The translations under genes and the position numbers were made by a program. The notes under the pieces were generated by a model that worked only from the letters and a program-made list of their open reading frames with translations, did not search any database and had not been told where the DNA came from. Below, piece by piece: positions 1-6,648 of a stretch of 17,219 bases of DNA; the first letter of the stretch is position 1; each line of letters opens with the position of its first letter. Source of the DNA: Bacillota bacterium (GTDB lineage Bacteria > Bacillota > Proteinivoracia > UBA4975); the NCBI GenBank assembly GCA_012727415.1, contig JAAYHI010000070.1, positions 1 to 17,219 of the forward strand, written 5' to 3'.

Positions 1-876
1 CATAGACTGCAGCTGCGACATGTCCCATTCGCTCCGGGGACGGATTCCTTTAAGCCTTAGCTCAAAGAGGTCCCTGTCGGCCTCATAATCCGAAAGAGCC
101 TTGGCAATTTCCCCGGCAACTTCTTCAATATTACTGCAGTTTCTGACGTCGATGTCCAGGGAATGAAACATCCGACTGGCAGTGGGCATGAGTTCCAGGG
201 CATGAGTGCTGCCAATTATGCCCGTCAACACTCCGTAAGTGCCGGTACAGGAAAAATCAAGAGGTTCGGGATGGCCAGGATCACAAACCTTTTCTCCCCA
301 GTGAGTATACTGCTGTTCTCCCCCCAAGGCAATGTAGATAATGTTTTTTATGCTGAGAAGCCACTGTGGAATAGCCAGGCTATCAGGATTGCCGTAAGCG
401 ACAATGAGAATTTGCCTGCCGTGGGTGGCTTGGTCGGCAAGGAGGCTCCAGTTGGGGGTGTGATGGGCAGTTGCCTCCCAGGCCATTCCGTAAGCTTGCA
501 GGTTAAGATGGGGCAACTCAATGCAGGACAAATCCCCGGAAAATATATGGACATTTTCTGGCCAGGGGTAATGGGACAGAAAACTGTCCTCATACTTGCC
601 ATCGGTTTTGCCGGGGGCGATCAAGACCTTGGTGGCAGGTATTTTTCGGAACTGGTCGGCAATAAAATCCACCAGCGGTCGGGTGGTGTTTGCCTGTTCC
701 CAAATATCTCCCGAGATAAGGAACAAATCTGTTTGCTCATTCCTGCAGATATCTGTCAACCTCCCCAGGGTCTGAGTCAAGTCCCGACGCCGCAGGTTCC
801 CCAAATGAGCAGGCAGCCCCTTAAAAGAAGAGGCAAGATGGAGGCCGGAAGTATGCATAATCCTAATATTGCCCAA
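1..876 (-). CDS. SbcD/YhaO-type metallophosphoesterase, N-terminal part, degenerate active site
   Basis: This open frame of 292 codons runs off the left edge with no stop. The best start is TTG at 876-874, eight bases after AGGGGGG; another TTG at 882 sits too close to that ribosome site. The N-terminus (MHTSGLHLASSF, residues 7-18) lines up with the HTADLHLGSPF-type first motif of DNA-repair exonucleases of the SbcD/Mre11/YhaO family, and SGDIWEQAN (55-63) is the GD motif. DPGHPEPLDFSCTG (199-212) resembles the family's PGSPEGLDF-x-ETG segment. Most metal ligands are missing: the Asp of DxH is Gly11, GNHD is GKTD (89-92), the LLHG region is VAYG (159-162), and GHIH is GGEQ (185-188). Only His13 and Asp57 remain. 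The frame is intact and codon use looks ordinary, so it is probably a functional protein without nuclease activity rather than a pseudogene. Family members usually precede an SbcC/YhaN-like ATPase, which would lie beyond this edge. Confidence 0.8.
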   Translation of the reverse strand, partial: MGNIRIMHTSGLHLASSFKGLPAHLGNLRRRDLTQTLGRLTDICRNEQTDLFLISGDIWEQANTTRPLVDFIADQFRKIPATKVLIAPGKTDGKYEDSFLSHYPWPENVHIFSGDLSCIELPHLNLQAYGMAWEATAHHTPNWSLLADQATHGRQILIVAYGNPDSLAIPQWLLSIKNIIYIALGGEQQYTHWGEKVCDPGHPEPLDFSCTGTYGVLTGIIGSTHALELMPTASRMFHSLDIDVRNCSNIEEVAGEIAKALSDYEADRDLFELRLKGIRPRSEWDMSQLQSM

Positions 877-956
877 TGTCAATACCCCCCTGCTTGATGG
901 TATATATTTATATTCTGTAAATCCCCGCCCATTTCCTTCTCCACCATAATTTAAGA

Positions 957-980
957 TAAACCAGGAAGGATCCTGGTTTA
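957..980 (-). terminator. Hairpin terminator after yhbY
   Basis: A perfect 10-bp inverted repeat, TAAACCAGGA / TCCTGGTTTA, with a 4-base loop, lies 18 bases after the yhbY stop. The sequence that follows on the minus strand (TCTTAAATT) is only moderately U-rich, so it may be a weak terminator. It separates the spoIIID-mbl-yhbY genes from the metallophosphoesterase gene. Confidence 0.55.
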
Positions 981-998
981 ATCATATTCATCTTAAGG

Positions 999-1298
999 TC
1001 ACAAGCCTGGGGGAAACTGAATGACGGGATTTTCCAGGTTAGGCCGGTAGAGGACGATTTTCCTGCCCACCTGCTGCACTAAATAACTGTCAGTGGCTTT
1101 TACCAAATCCTGAGCCACTACGTCTACAGGATCCAGGCAATTATTGAGGACAGAGATTTTAACAATTTCCCGGGCGACCAGAGCCTGATCTGTTGCAGAA
1201 GCCACTGTCTCGGTAACTCCACCCTTGCCAACCTGGATTATAGGCTCCAGTGTATTTGCCAGGGAGCGCAGATATGATTTTTGTTTGCCGCTGAGCAA
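999..1298 (-). CDS. yhbY: Ribosome assembly RNA-binding protein YhbY (CRM domain)
   Basis: A small CRM-domain RNA-binding protein; family members bind pre-50S ribosomal particles in the cytoplasm. The 99-residue product begins LSGKQKSYLRSLANTL and contains the GKGG loop (in IIQVGKGGV) characteristic of CRM domains, followed by REIVKISVLNNC and a C-terminal VQQVGRKIVLYRP strand. It closely matches the single-domain YhbY/YqeI family in length (about 96-100 residues). A start at TTG 1298-1296 is preferred because it lies 7 bases after AAAGGGGG and gives the conserved family N-terminus (M-L-[ST]-GKQK). A TTG at 1322 would add eight residues encoded by the ribosome-binding site itself. It follows mbl by 30 bases and is probably co-transcribed with it. 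Confidence 0.9.
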   Translation of the reverse strand: MLSGKQKSYLRSLANTLEPIIQVGKGGVTETVASATDQALVAREIVKISVLNNCLDPVDVVAQDLVKATDSYLVQQVGRKIVLYRPNLENPVIQFPPGL

Positions 1299-1328
1299 AT
1301 TATTACCCCCTTTGCAAACCAATAAGCC

Positions 1329-2348
1329 CTAGCTGATCATCTTGTCGTTGATGAGGGAATCCTTGATGTAATCCAGCAATTCCAATGCCCGGCCGGTCCC
1401 GTTGACGACGCAGGAAATGGGATTCTCAGCGATAATCACCGGCGTGCCCAGGCGTTGGGATAGATATACATCCAGTCCGTGGAGGAGAGCTCCGCCTCCT
1501 GAGAGGACAATACCCTTCTCCATAATATCTGAGTGCAATTCGGGTGGAGTGGCTTCCATAACCTGAACTATGGTTTGCACAATGCTGTTAACAGGATCTG
1601 TTAAAGCTTCCCCGGCTTCTTTGGAAGTAATGGGTATGCTCTTAGGTAAGCCCGTTACGAGATCCCTGCCCCGGACTTCCATTCTATCTTTGCGCCCCTG
1701 GGGGTGAACCGAGGCGATTTTAACTTTGATTTCTTCTGCTGTGCGTTCGCCAATCATTACCTTGTACTTATCCCGGACATAGCGGGCAATGTATTCATCA
1801 AAGCAGTCTCCGCCAGTGCGGTTAGATGCGCTTTGCACAATATCTCCCATAGACATAATCGCTATGTCACATGTGCCGCCGCCAATGTCAATTACCATAC
1901 TGCCTACCGGCTGAAAGATTTCCAGTCCCGCTCCCAGGGCAGCTGCCCTGGGTTCTTCAATAAGGTATATCTCCCGGGCGCCAGAACGCTTTACAGCAGT
2001 GAGGACAGCCCTTTCTTCAACAGAAGTAATCCCAGCCGGCACACACACCATTATCCTTGGTTTGGTCAGGATATTCCGGCAAACCTTGGAGAGAAAATGC
2101 TTCAGCATCAATTCGGTGACGTCAAAATCCGCTATTACCCCTTCTTTAAGGGGGCGAACGGCCTTGATATTCCCCGGGGTGCGCCCAAGCATCTTGCTGG
2201 CTTCATGTCCCACAGCCACGACGCGATTGGTCTGGCTGTCCAGCGCTACAACAGAAGGTTCATGTAATACAATGCCTTTTCCCTTAATATACACTAAAAC
2301 AGTGGCGGTTCCGAGATCAACACCTATGTCCCTGGAGAAGCCAAGCAC
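1329..2348 (-). CDS. mbl: MreB-family cell-shape actin, Mbl paralogue
   Basis: A bacterial actin that forms membrane-associated filaments guiding lateral cell-wall synthesis. At 339 residues it is the usual MreB/Mbl length. The ATPase motifs are all present: phosphate-1 IGVDLGTATVLVY (8-20), the KAVRPLKEGVIADF region (62-75), the connecting VCVPAGITSVEERAV segment (101-115), EEPRAAALGAG (131-141), phosphate-2 VIDIGGGTCDIAI (152-164) and the adenosine motif IVLSGGGALL (280-289). The start is GTG at 2348, 7 bases after AAAGGGGG. The name Mbl rather than MreB rests on position: Firmicutes commonly carry mbl directly after spoIIID, as here, while mreB sits with mreCD. The product alone does not distinguish the paralogues. 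The 77-base gap to spoIIID contains a SpoIIID-like box. Confidence 0.9.
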   Translation of the reverse strand: MLGFSRDIGVDLGTATVLVYIKGKGIVLHEPSVVALDSQTNRVVAVGHEASKMLGRTPGNIKAVRPLKEGVIADFDVTELMLKHFLSKVCRNILTKPRIMVCVPAGITSVEERAVLTAVKRSGAREIYLIEEPRAAALGAGLEIFQPVGSMVIDIGGGTCDIAIMSMGDIVQSASNRTGGDCFDEYIARYVRDKYKVMIGERTAEEIKVKIASVHPQGRKDRMEVRGRDLVTGLPKSIPITSKEAGEALTDPVNSIVQTIVQVMEATPPELHSDIMEKGIVLSGGGALLHGLDVYLSQRLGTPVIIAENPISCVVNGTGRALELLDYIKDSLINDKMIS

Positions 2349-2379
2349 GAAGAATCCCCCTTTGTTAAATATACTGCTG

Positions 2380-2389
2380 CATTGTCCTA
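2380..2389 (-). promoter_or_regulatory. Candidate SpoIIID-binding box upstream of mbl
   Basis: The minus-strand sequence TAGGACAATG matches 9 of 10 positions of the published Bacillus SpoIIID consensus WWRRACARNY (the last base is G, not Y). It lies in the spoIIID-mbl gap, about 30 bases before the mbl GTG. A match of this length will occur often by chance, so support comes mainly from location. Confidence 0.25.
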
Positions 2390-2425
2390 GACATAATTCT
2401 ACAACGGGCAGTGCGACTCCTGCAT

Positions 2426-2689
2426 TTATCCAACTTTTTCTTCTTTTCCGCGATACTTTCTCCGCGTAGCTTCTCCGCCCCGTAAATGGCGTTCCGCCTT
2501 GTTTATCTCGAGAACAGCCTTTACCTGCTTGGCCAGTCCGGGGTTGATTTGGCTCAGGCGTTCGGTTATGTCCTTGTGGACGGTGCTCTTGCTGACTCCG
2601 AAAGCCTCTGCCACCGCCCGTACCGTTTCCCCGGTGGTGAGAACGTAATTGGCAATATCGATTACCCGCTGCCAGATATAATCATTCAT
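2426..2689 (-). CDS. spoIIID: Sporulation transcriptional regulator SpoIIID
   Basis: A small DNA-binding protein that activates and represses mother-cell genes during sporulation and bridges the sigma-E and sigma-K programmes. The 87 residues match the family closely (Bacillus subtilis SpoIIID is 93): MNDYIWQRV at the start, a helix-turn-helix in TVRAVAEAFGVSKSTVHKDI (about 22-41), then ERLSQINPGLAKQVKAVL and the basic C-terminal RHLRGGEATRRKY. The ATG start is preceded by GGAGGG with 7-base spacing. It follows the spoIIQ-like gene by 81 bases and precedes mbl, the usual Firmicutes order. A possible sigma-E-type promoter lies in the upstream gap. Confidence 0.97.
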   Translation of the reverse strand: MNDYIWQRVIDIANYVLTTGETVRAVAEAFGVSKSTVHKDITERLSQINPGLAKQVKAVLEINKAERHLRGGEATRRKYRGKEEKVG

Positions 2690-2721
2690 TCCTCTGCCCT
2701 CCTAACCTTACTACTGTTCAA

Positions 2722-2750
2722 TTTATATGTCCCTCAGCAACCCAGTAGAC
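2722..2750 (-). promoter_or_regulatory. Candidate sigma-E-type promoter of spoIIID
   Basis: On the minus strand GTCTACT (2750-2744) is followed after 14 bases by CATATAAA (2729-2722). The -10 element resembles the sigma-E consensus CATACAMT and the spacing fits; the -35 match is poor. spoIIID is a classic sigma-E target, which is the main reason to keep this candidate. Confidence 0.3.
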
Positions 2751-2770
2751 CAATCCAGCTGGAAAAGCCC

Positions 2771-3469
2771 TTACTGGTCCAGGCACATATATGCCAGCGG
2801 GTCGACAGGTTCTCCCTGGGCATTCCGGACTTCAAAAATCAGGTAATCCTCGGCGTGGCCACCCCGTATCTTCGCTGCCAGCTCCCCTATTTTTTGGTTG
2901 GTGCCGACAATATCCCCCTCTTGTACCTCAATAAACTCCACATTGATATAGCGGGTCTCAAAATCACCATGGTTGATCCAGACTTCCCCTGCTTGATACT
3001 CCCCGGGCTCAATTACCGCAGTTACCTGCCCTGCAAAGGCAGCATAGACAGCATCCCCGCGGGTGCCGCTGAAGTGTACTCCCTCAGAAATGCGGTGGTA
3101 TCCCGAGGAAAATACCTCGCCCCAGTTCAGGAGAACCGTACCCTGGACAGGGAGTGCTAAGGTTTCTTGTCTTGTTTCGAAAGCCGCCAAAGAAATATAG
3201 GGCGCTTCTTCAGAACCAGTTTCTTCTTGCTCCTCGGGGGGTAAATCAGGACCCTCGGGACTCTCCCCTTTTGTTCCGGGATCAAACAGCAAGGTCTTAG
3301 CCGGGCTGTATTGCCAGAAAACAAGTCCAGCCACAACAATGACACACACAAAGTACACCAGGGCATAGCGCAACCCGGGAGACATTGCCTTCCAGCCTTG
3401 GCTGATCCAATTGGCCAACCCAAACAGGGCATTTTTTATTTGTTTTGGGATTTTCGGTTTTGTATTCAA
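2771..3469 (-). CDS. spoIIQ: SpoIIQ-like membrane-anchored LytM/M23-domain protein, degenerate
   Basis: Likely the forespore half of the SpoIIQ-SpoIIIAH channel used during and after engulfment. The product has a short basic N-terminus, one membrane segment (about residues 33-53), an acidic Pro/Glu-rich linker (about 62-90) and a C-terminal LytM/M23 fold (about 110-232). The zinc ligands are not conserved: the HxxxD position reads SEGVH (128-132), the HLHFE strand reads YLIFE (209-213), and the YAHL position reads YINV. It is therefore predicted not to cleave peptidoglycan; Bacillus subtilis SpoIIQ is also known to lack a zinc ligand. The start is uncertain: TTG at 3469 sits 6 bases after GAGGTG, while GTG at 3478 abuts GAG and would add three residues. 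It follows spoIID closely and precedes spoIIID. An ordinary M23 endopeptidase is less likely given the missing ligands. Confidence 0.85.
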   Translation of the reverse strand: MNTKPKIPKQIKNALFGLANWISQGWKAMSPGLRYALVYFVCVIVVAGLVFWQYSPAKTLLFDPGTKGESPEGPDLPPEEQEETGSEEAPYISLAAFETRQETLALPVQGTVLLNWGEVFSSGYHRISEGVHFSGTRGDAVYAAFAGQVTAVIEPGEYQAGEVWINHGDFETRYINVEFIEVQEGDIVGTNQKIGELAAKIRGGHAEDYLIFEVRNAQGEPVDPLAYMCLDQ

Positions 3470-3510
3470 GTCCTTCACCTCGGGGCTTATTCTACCCCGG
3501 ACATGCCTGT

Positions 3511-4467
3511 TTATTCGCCTGTCTGCACTGAGACCACCTGAACTCCCGTATAGTAGGTGCCGATTATATCAAGGGCGGTGTACCCCTGCCTTGCCATGCC
3601 ATCGGCTCCATACTGGCACATGCCTACAGCATGTCCGTAACCGACCGTCGTGAAGCTGTATTCTTCCTCTTCTTGCAGCCAGGATACTTTGCTGGACCTA
3701 AGTCCCAGGCGGCCTCGGAACTCCAGGCCGCGAATAATTTCCTTGCCGGTATTGACGTTGATAATCCGGCCGGTGGAGGAGCGTTCCAGGACATTGATTT
3801 TCAGCTCCGCCAGGGGAACGCCCAACTTATCCGCCACTTCAGCGGCAGTTAAGCGCACTGTCTCGGTATAGCGGGGGGAGAAGCGGCAATAATCACACTG
3901 CACTGCGCGCAGATAAGCCACCTTATTTGACCAGACGTCTTCAGAATTCTCCGTGCTTCCTCCGCAGGTTGAATGATAAACTGCGTCGATTAATTTCCCC
4001 TCAAAAGTAATTACTAGATTTTGAGTTTCAGTCACGGCCCGCACTATTTTGCGCCAGTAGGTTCGCTGCCGGAAAAAGGGCCAATTAGCTGCGGCAGCTT
4101 CCTTGGAGGTCCATGCCTGACAATGAGTGTGATCAGTGCAAATATCCGCTTCCGGATGGCGATTGCATCCTCCGCCACCACTGGCTCTCAATTTCGCTAT
4201 GGTATACGTTCTGGCAACAATGGCCTGGGCTTTCAAGGCTTCAATGTGAAACTGGGCAGGCATCTCTGCCGCCACCACCCCCCCAAGGTATTCCCCCAGG
4301 GGCATGGTAATCAATTCTTCAGTTTTGTGGTTCCAGACTGAAATTGTTATAGGATCAACTTTTACATCAGGCAATATCCTGCCGCCACAGCTTTTTACAA
4401 TTAAAGCCGGCAGAATTAATAAGAGCACCAGCATAACCAGCAGAACCAAGCCTGTTTTCTTCAGCAT
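3511..4467 (-). CDS. spoIID: Stage II sporulation protein D, lytic transglycosylase
   Basis: A membrane-anchored peptidoglycan lytic transglycosylase of the mother cell that drives engulfment with SpoIIM and SpoIIP. The 318-residue protein has a basic start and one hydrophobic anchor (about 5-25), then the SpoIID domain. PLGEYLGGVVAAEMP (56-70) holds the catalytic Glu68, followed by HIEALKAQAIVARTYT (74-89). The conserved ICTDHTHCQAW (109-119), YHSTCGGSTENSEDVW (164-179) and GYGHAVGMCQYGA (276-288) motifs are complete, including the Cys and His residues associated with metal binding. The ATG at 4467 lies 5 bases after GGAGGG; extending the frame to 4518 would add 17 unconserved residues across the promoter region. 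It is separated from murA by a strong terminator, so it must have its own promoter. Confidence 0.96.
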   Translation of the reverse strand: MLKKTGLVLLVMLVLLLILPALIVKSCGGRILPDVKVDPITISVWNHKTEELITMPLGEYLGGVVAAEMPAQFHIEALKAQAIVARTYTIAKLRASGGGGCNRHPEADICTDHTHCQAWTSKEAAAANWPFFRQRTYWRKIVRAVTETQNLVITFEGKLIDAVYHSTCGGSTENSEDVWSNKVAYLRAVQCDYCRFSPRYTETVRLTAAEVADKLGVPLAELKINVLERSSTGRIINVNTGKEIIRGLEFRGRLGLRSSKVSWLQEEEEYSFTTVGYGHAVGMCQYGADGMARQGYTALDIIGTYYTGVQVVSVQTGE

Positions 4468-4484
4468 ACTATCCCTCCTGCCCC

Positions 4485-4510
4485 ATAATATGTAAGCAAC
4501 AGGGAATATA
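4485..4510 (-). promoter_or_regulatory. Candidate sigma-E-type promoter of spoIID
   Basis: Between the murA terminator and spoIID the minus strand reads TATATT (4510-4505), 12 bases, then CATATTAT (4492-4485). These resemble sigma-E -35 (kmATATT) and -10 (CATACAMT) elements, but the spacer is about two bases shorter than usual. spoIID is a known sigma-E gene and this is the only promoter-like sequence in the gap. Confidence 0.4.
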
Positions 4511-4516
4511 GACTGC

Positions 4517-4542
4517 AAAAAAAATAGCCGTTTCCGGCTATT
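4517..4542 (-). terminator. Strong intrinsic terminator at the end of murA
   Basis: On the minus strand AATAGCCG-GAAA-CGGCTATT forms a perfect 8-bp stem closed by a GNRA tetraloop, followed at once by six more T residues. The murA stop codon TAG (4540-4538) lies inside the 5' arm. It ends the ywmB-murA transcript before spoIID. Confidence 0.93.
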
Positions 4543-5788
4543 CTCTCCATATGTCTGCCCCCAGGGCTCTTAGTTTTCCAACCAGGTCGTGGTACCCCCG
4601 GTCAATATGATGAATATTGCCTACCTCGGTAACGCCCTCGGCCGCCAGTCCGGCTATCACCAGAGCTGCCCCCGCCCTGAGGTCGCTGGCATTTACCTGA
4701 GCGCCCGTAAGGCGGGGAACGCCTTCGATGACTGCGCTGCGGCCATCGATCTTGACCTTGGCGTTCATCCGCTTGAGTTCATCCACGTGCATAAACCTGT
4801 TCTCAAAGATGGTTTCTGTCACCAGACTAATACCCCGAGCTGTTGTCAGGACGGCAGTAATCTGCGCCTGCATATCCGTGGGAAAACCAGGATAGGGAAG
4901 GGTCTTTACGTCTGTTGCGCTGAGGGGCTTATTGCCAATAACCAGGAGGCCGTCCCCTTGTTCCAGTATTGTGACGCCCACTTCTTCAAATTTGGCTATT
5001 ACCGGTTTAAGGTGGTCGACAACGACATTGGTAAGTTGCACTTGTCCGCCGGCAGCGGCAACAGCGGCAATATACGTACCTGCTTCAATGCGGTCAGGTA
5101 TAACAGTATAATTGGTGCCAGTCAGGGCCTCCACGCCTGTGATGCGAATGAGGCTGGTTCCTGCCCCCCTGACATTCGCCCCTGCTGCGTTAAGGTAGTT
5201 TGCCAGGTCGACAATCTCGGGCTCGGCAGCGGCATTTTCAATAATAGTAGTGCCCTGGGCTAAAGTGGCTGCCATCATGATGTTCTCGGTAGCACCAACA
5301 CTGGGAAAGTCCAGGTAGATCCTGCTGCCGGTGAGCCTGGGTGCCATAGCTTCAATATAGCCGTGACCCATAACCACTTCCGCCCCCAAGGCCATAAAGC
5401 CTTTGAGGTGCAGGTCAATGGGGCGGGTGCCAATATTGCACCCCCCAGGCAAAGAAACCCTGGCCCGGCCATTGCGGGCCAGGAGGGGGCCCATTACCAG
5501 GAAAGATGCCCGCATCTTGCGCACAAGTTCGTAGGGGGTTTCGCAGGTATTGATATGGGCAGCATCTATTCTGAGCGTCCCCGGTTTCAGCCAGGAAACT
5601 TCCACCCCCAGTTGCTCCAGCAGCTGGCAAATAGTATTAACATCTTCCAGAGCAGGCACATCTTCGAAGAGATTGGGGCCAGATGTCAGCAAAGAAGCAG
5701 CCAAAATCGGCAAAGCCGAATTTTTGGCCCCATCGATTTTTATTGTTCCCTGCAGGGTGTTGCCACCCCGGACATAGATCTTTTCCAT
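4538..5788 (-). CDS. murA: UDP-N-acetylglucosamine 1-carboxyvinyltransferase MurA
   Basis: Catalyses the first committed step of peptidoglycan synthesis in the cytoplasm, transferring enolpyruvate from phosphoenolpyruvate to UDP-GlcNAc. The 416-residue product is typical in length. It has KIDGAKNSALPILAA (17-31) with Lys22, the mobile loop SLPGGCNIGTRPIDLH (112-127) with the fosfomycin-target Cys117, and late motifs GFPTDMQAQ and VDELKRMNAKVKIDGR. The ATG at 5788 follows AGGAGG with good spacing and starts MEKIYVRGG, the normal family N-terminus; the frame is open a further 59 codons upstream but that overlaps ywmB and is not conserved. It lies 32 bases after ywmB. The position between the ATP synthase region and spoIID suggests the murAA copy of Firmicutes. 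Confidence 0.97.
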   Translation of the reverse strand: MEKIYVRGGNTLQGTIKIDGAKNSALPILAASLLTSGPNLFEDVPALEDVNTICQLLEQLGVEVSWLKPGTLRIDAAHINTCETPYELVRKMRASFLVMGPLLARNGRARVSLPGGCNIGTRPIDLHLKGFMALGAEVVMGHGYIEAMAPRLTGSRIYLDFPSVGATENIMMAATLAQGTTIIENAAAEPEIVDLANYLNAAGANVRGAGTSLIRITGVEALTGTNYTVIPDRIEAGTYIAAVAAAGGQVQLTNVVVDHLKPVIAKFEEVGVTILEQGDGLLVIGNKPLSATDVKTLPYPGFPTDMQAQITAVLTTARGISLVTETIFENRFMHVDELKRMNAKVKIDGRSAVIEGVPRLTGAQVNASDLRAGAALVIAGLAAEGVTEVGNIHHIDRGYHDLVGKLRALGADIWRE

Positions 5789-5820
5789 GGAATTCCTCCT
5801 GCCGCGATGAGCTGCCCTGT

Positions 5821-6564
5821 TTAGTAGCTGGATGGCAAAACCGGCGTAGCTACACGCAGGATATGCATGCTGGCATCTGCTTCCCAGCGCAGGGATAGGC
5901 CGAAATTTACCAGTTTCCCGCCTGCATCCACTGCATCGGGGATGAGGGGAGTCCAGCCGCTCCATTGGGAAACCCCTTTTGCCTCTACAGCTCCACGATA
6001 ATTAGCTTTAATGGAATTAAATACAACATAGACAAGATTTAACTTGTCGCAGTTTTTAAGTCTAGCATTAAGGGTGCCCTCCAGGCAAGTGGTAATTTTA
6101 ACGTCTTTCCCTGCTGCCCCCAGGGTGGCAAAGGCCTTTTTCAGGCAGGAAGCTTTCGCTGCCAGTTCCTCCACCGGGCACTGATATAAGTCCACTTCTA
6201 TGGTTGTTTCCAGCCCCTGGGACGTTGCAGTCACCCGTACCACTCCCGAGCCCAAATCACCTTCCATTTGTGCGTAAGTATATTGCCCGCTGGAACGGGA
6301 ATTAATCTCGTATTCCTGCCGCTTGAGCCCAAATTCCCGGACCATAGCCTCAACGGTCGCTTCTATTTCCAGCAGAGAGCTTTCCCCGCTGCTCCTGGCC
6401 CAGGCATGAAGTTCCCCCCCCAGGGGCTGAGCGCCAGCGGCAGACAACGCCCCCGACAACAATTCAATCTCGGAACTGGTTGCTGGGGCTTCTTCCTTTG
6501 CCCCCCAGCGGGACCAACCTGCCAGCACCAGGAATACCAGAATAATTGCCGATATTTTTTTCAT
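5821..6564 (-). CDS. ywmB: YwmB family (DUF1779) secreted protein
   Basis: A protein of unknown function that usually lies just before murA in Firmicutes, as here (32-base gap). The 247 residues begin MKKISAIILVFLVLAGWSRW, a signal peptide or N-terminal anchor, so the protein acts outside the membrane. The rest has the alternating strand/helix pattern of the YwmB fold, with LHAWARSSGES, QYTYAQMEGDLGSGVVRVTA and a C-terminal NFGLSLRWEADASMHILRVATP. The family has a TATA-box-binding-protein-like fold; this does not imply DNA binding. The ATG at 6564 is 6 bases after GGAGGGG; upstream codons to 6597 are not convincing. I see no confident local promoter between the hairpin at 6625-6648 and this start. 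Confidence 0.88.
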   Translation of the reverse strand: MKKISAIILVFLVLAGWSRWGAKEEAPATSSEIELLSGALSAAGAQPLGGELHAWARSSGESSLLEIEATVEAMVREFGLKRQEYEINSRSSGQYTYAQMEGDLGSGVVRVTATSQGLETTIEVDLYQCPVEELAAKASCLKKAFATLGAAGKDVKITTCLEGTLNARLKNCDKLNLVYVVFNSIKANYRGAVEAKGVSQWSGWTPLIPDAVDAGGKLVNFGLSLRWEADASMHILRVATPVLPSSY

Positions 6565-6624
6565 CTTCTTCCCCTCCTCGTATATAATGGTTGACATATA
6601 TCTCCCAAAATATTCCCGGGGAAG

Positions 6625-6648
6625 AAAAACAGGATCTCAAGATCCTGT
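6625..6648 (-). terminator. Intrinsic terminator at the end of the atp/yueI operon
   Basis: The minus strand forms ACAGGATC-TTGA-GATCCTGT, a perfect 8-bp stem with a 4-base loop, followed by TTTTC. The stop codon TGA of the preceding gene (6639-6637) lies in the loop and first stem base. It separates the ATP synthase operon from ywmB-murA. Confidence 0.75.

Noticed and set aside
854..882. TTGACA-N17-TATGCA on the minus strand, an excellent sigma-A-like promoter.
   Set aside because: It overlaps the ribosome site and first codons of the metallophosphoesterase; a transcript from it would lose the conserved N-terminal motif. Probably chance, though an internal promoter cannot be excluded.
163..897. 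A 244-codon open frame on the plus strand.
   Set aside because: It is the antisense of the metallophosphoesterase gene, whose minus-strand frame shows clear family motifs; the plus-strand protein shows no recognisable domain.
1704..2267. A 187-codon plus-strand open frame across mbl.
   Set aside because: Antisense shadow of a highly conserved actin gene; no ribosome site or recognisable product.
2384..2406. Imperfect palindrome (TTG...TAGA...TCTA...CAA) in the spoIIID-mbl gap.
   Set aside because: Needs a three-base bulge and short arms; no stronger than expected by chance and lacks a T-run, so not called an operator or terminator.
2486..3160. A 224-codon plus-strand open frame spanning spoIIID and the spoIIQ-like gene.
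   Set aside because: It crosses two well-supported minus-strand genes and has no family features.
5789..5965. A 59-residue N-terminal extension of MurA in the open frame.
   Set aside because: It overlaps ywmB, is unlike MurA N-termini, and a strong AGGAGG lies directly before the ATG at 5788.
6581..6607. TTGGGA-N16-TATATA as a ywmB promoter on the minus strand.
   Set aside because: The transcript would start inside the ribosome site of ywmB, leaving too little leader; boxes are only 4 of 6 each.
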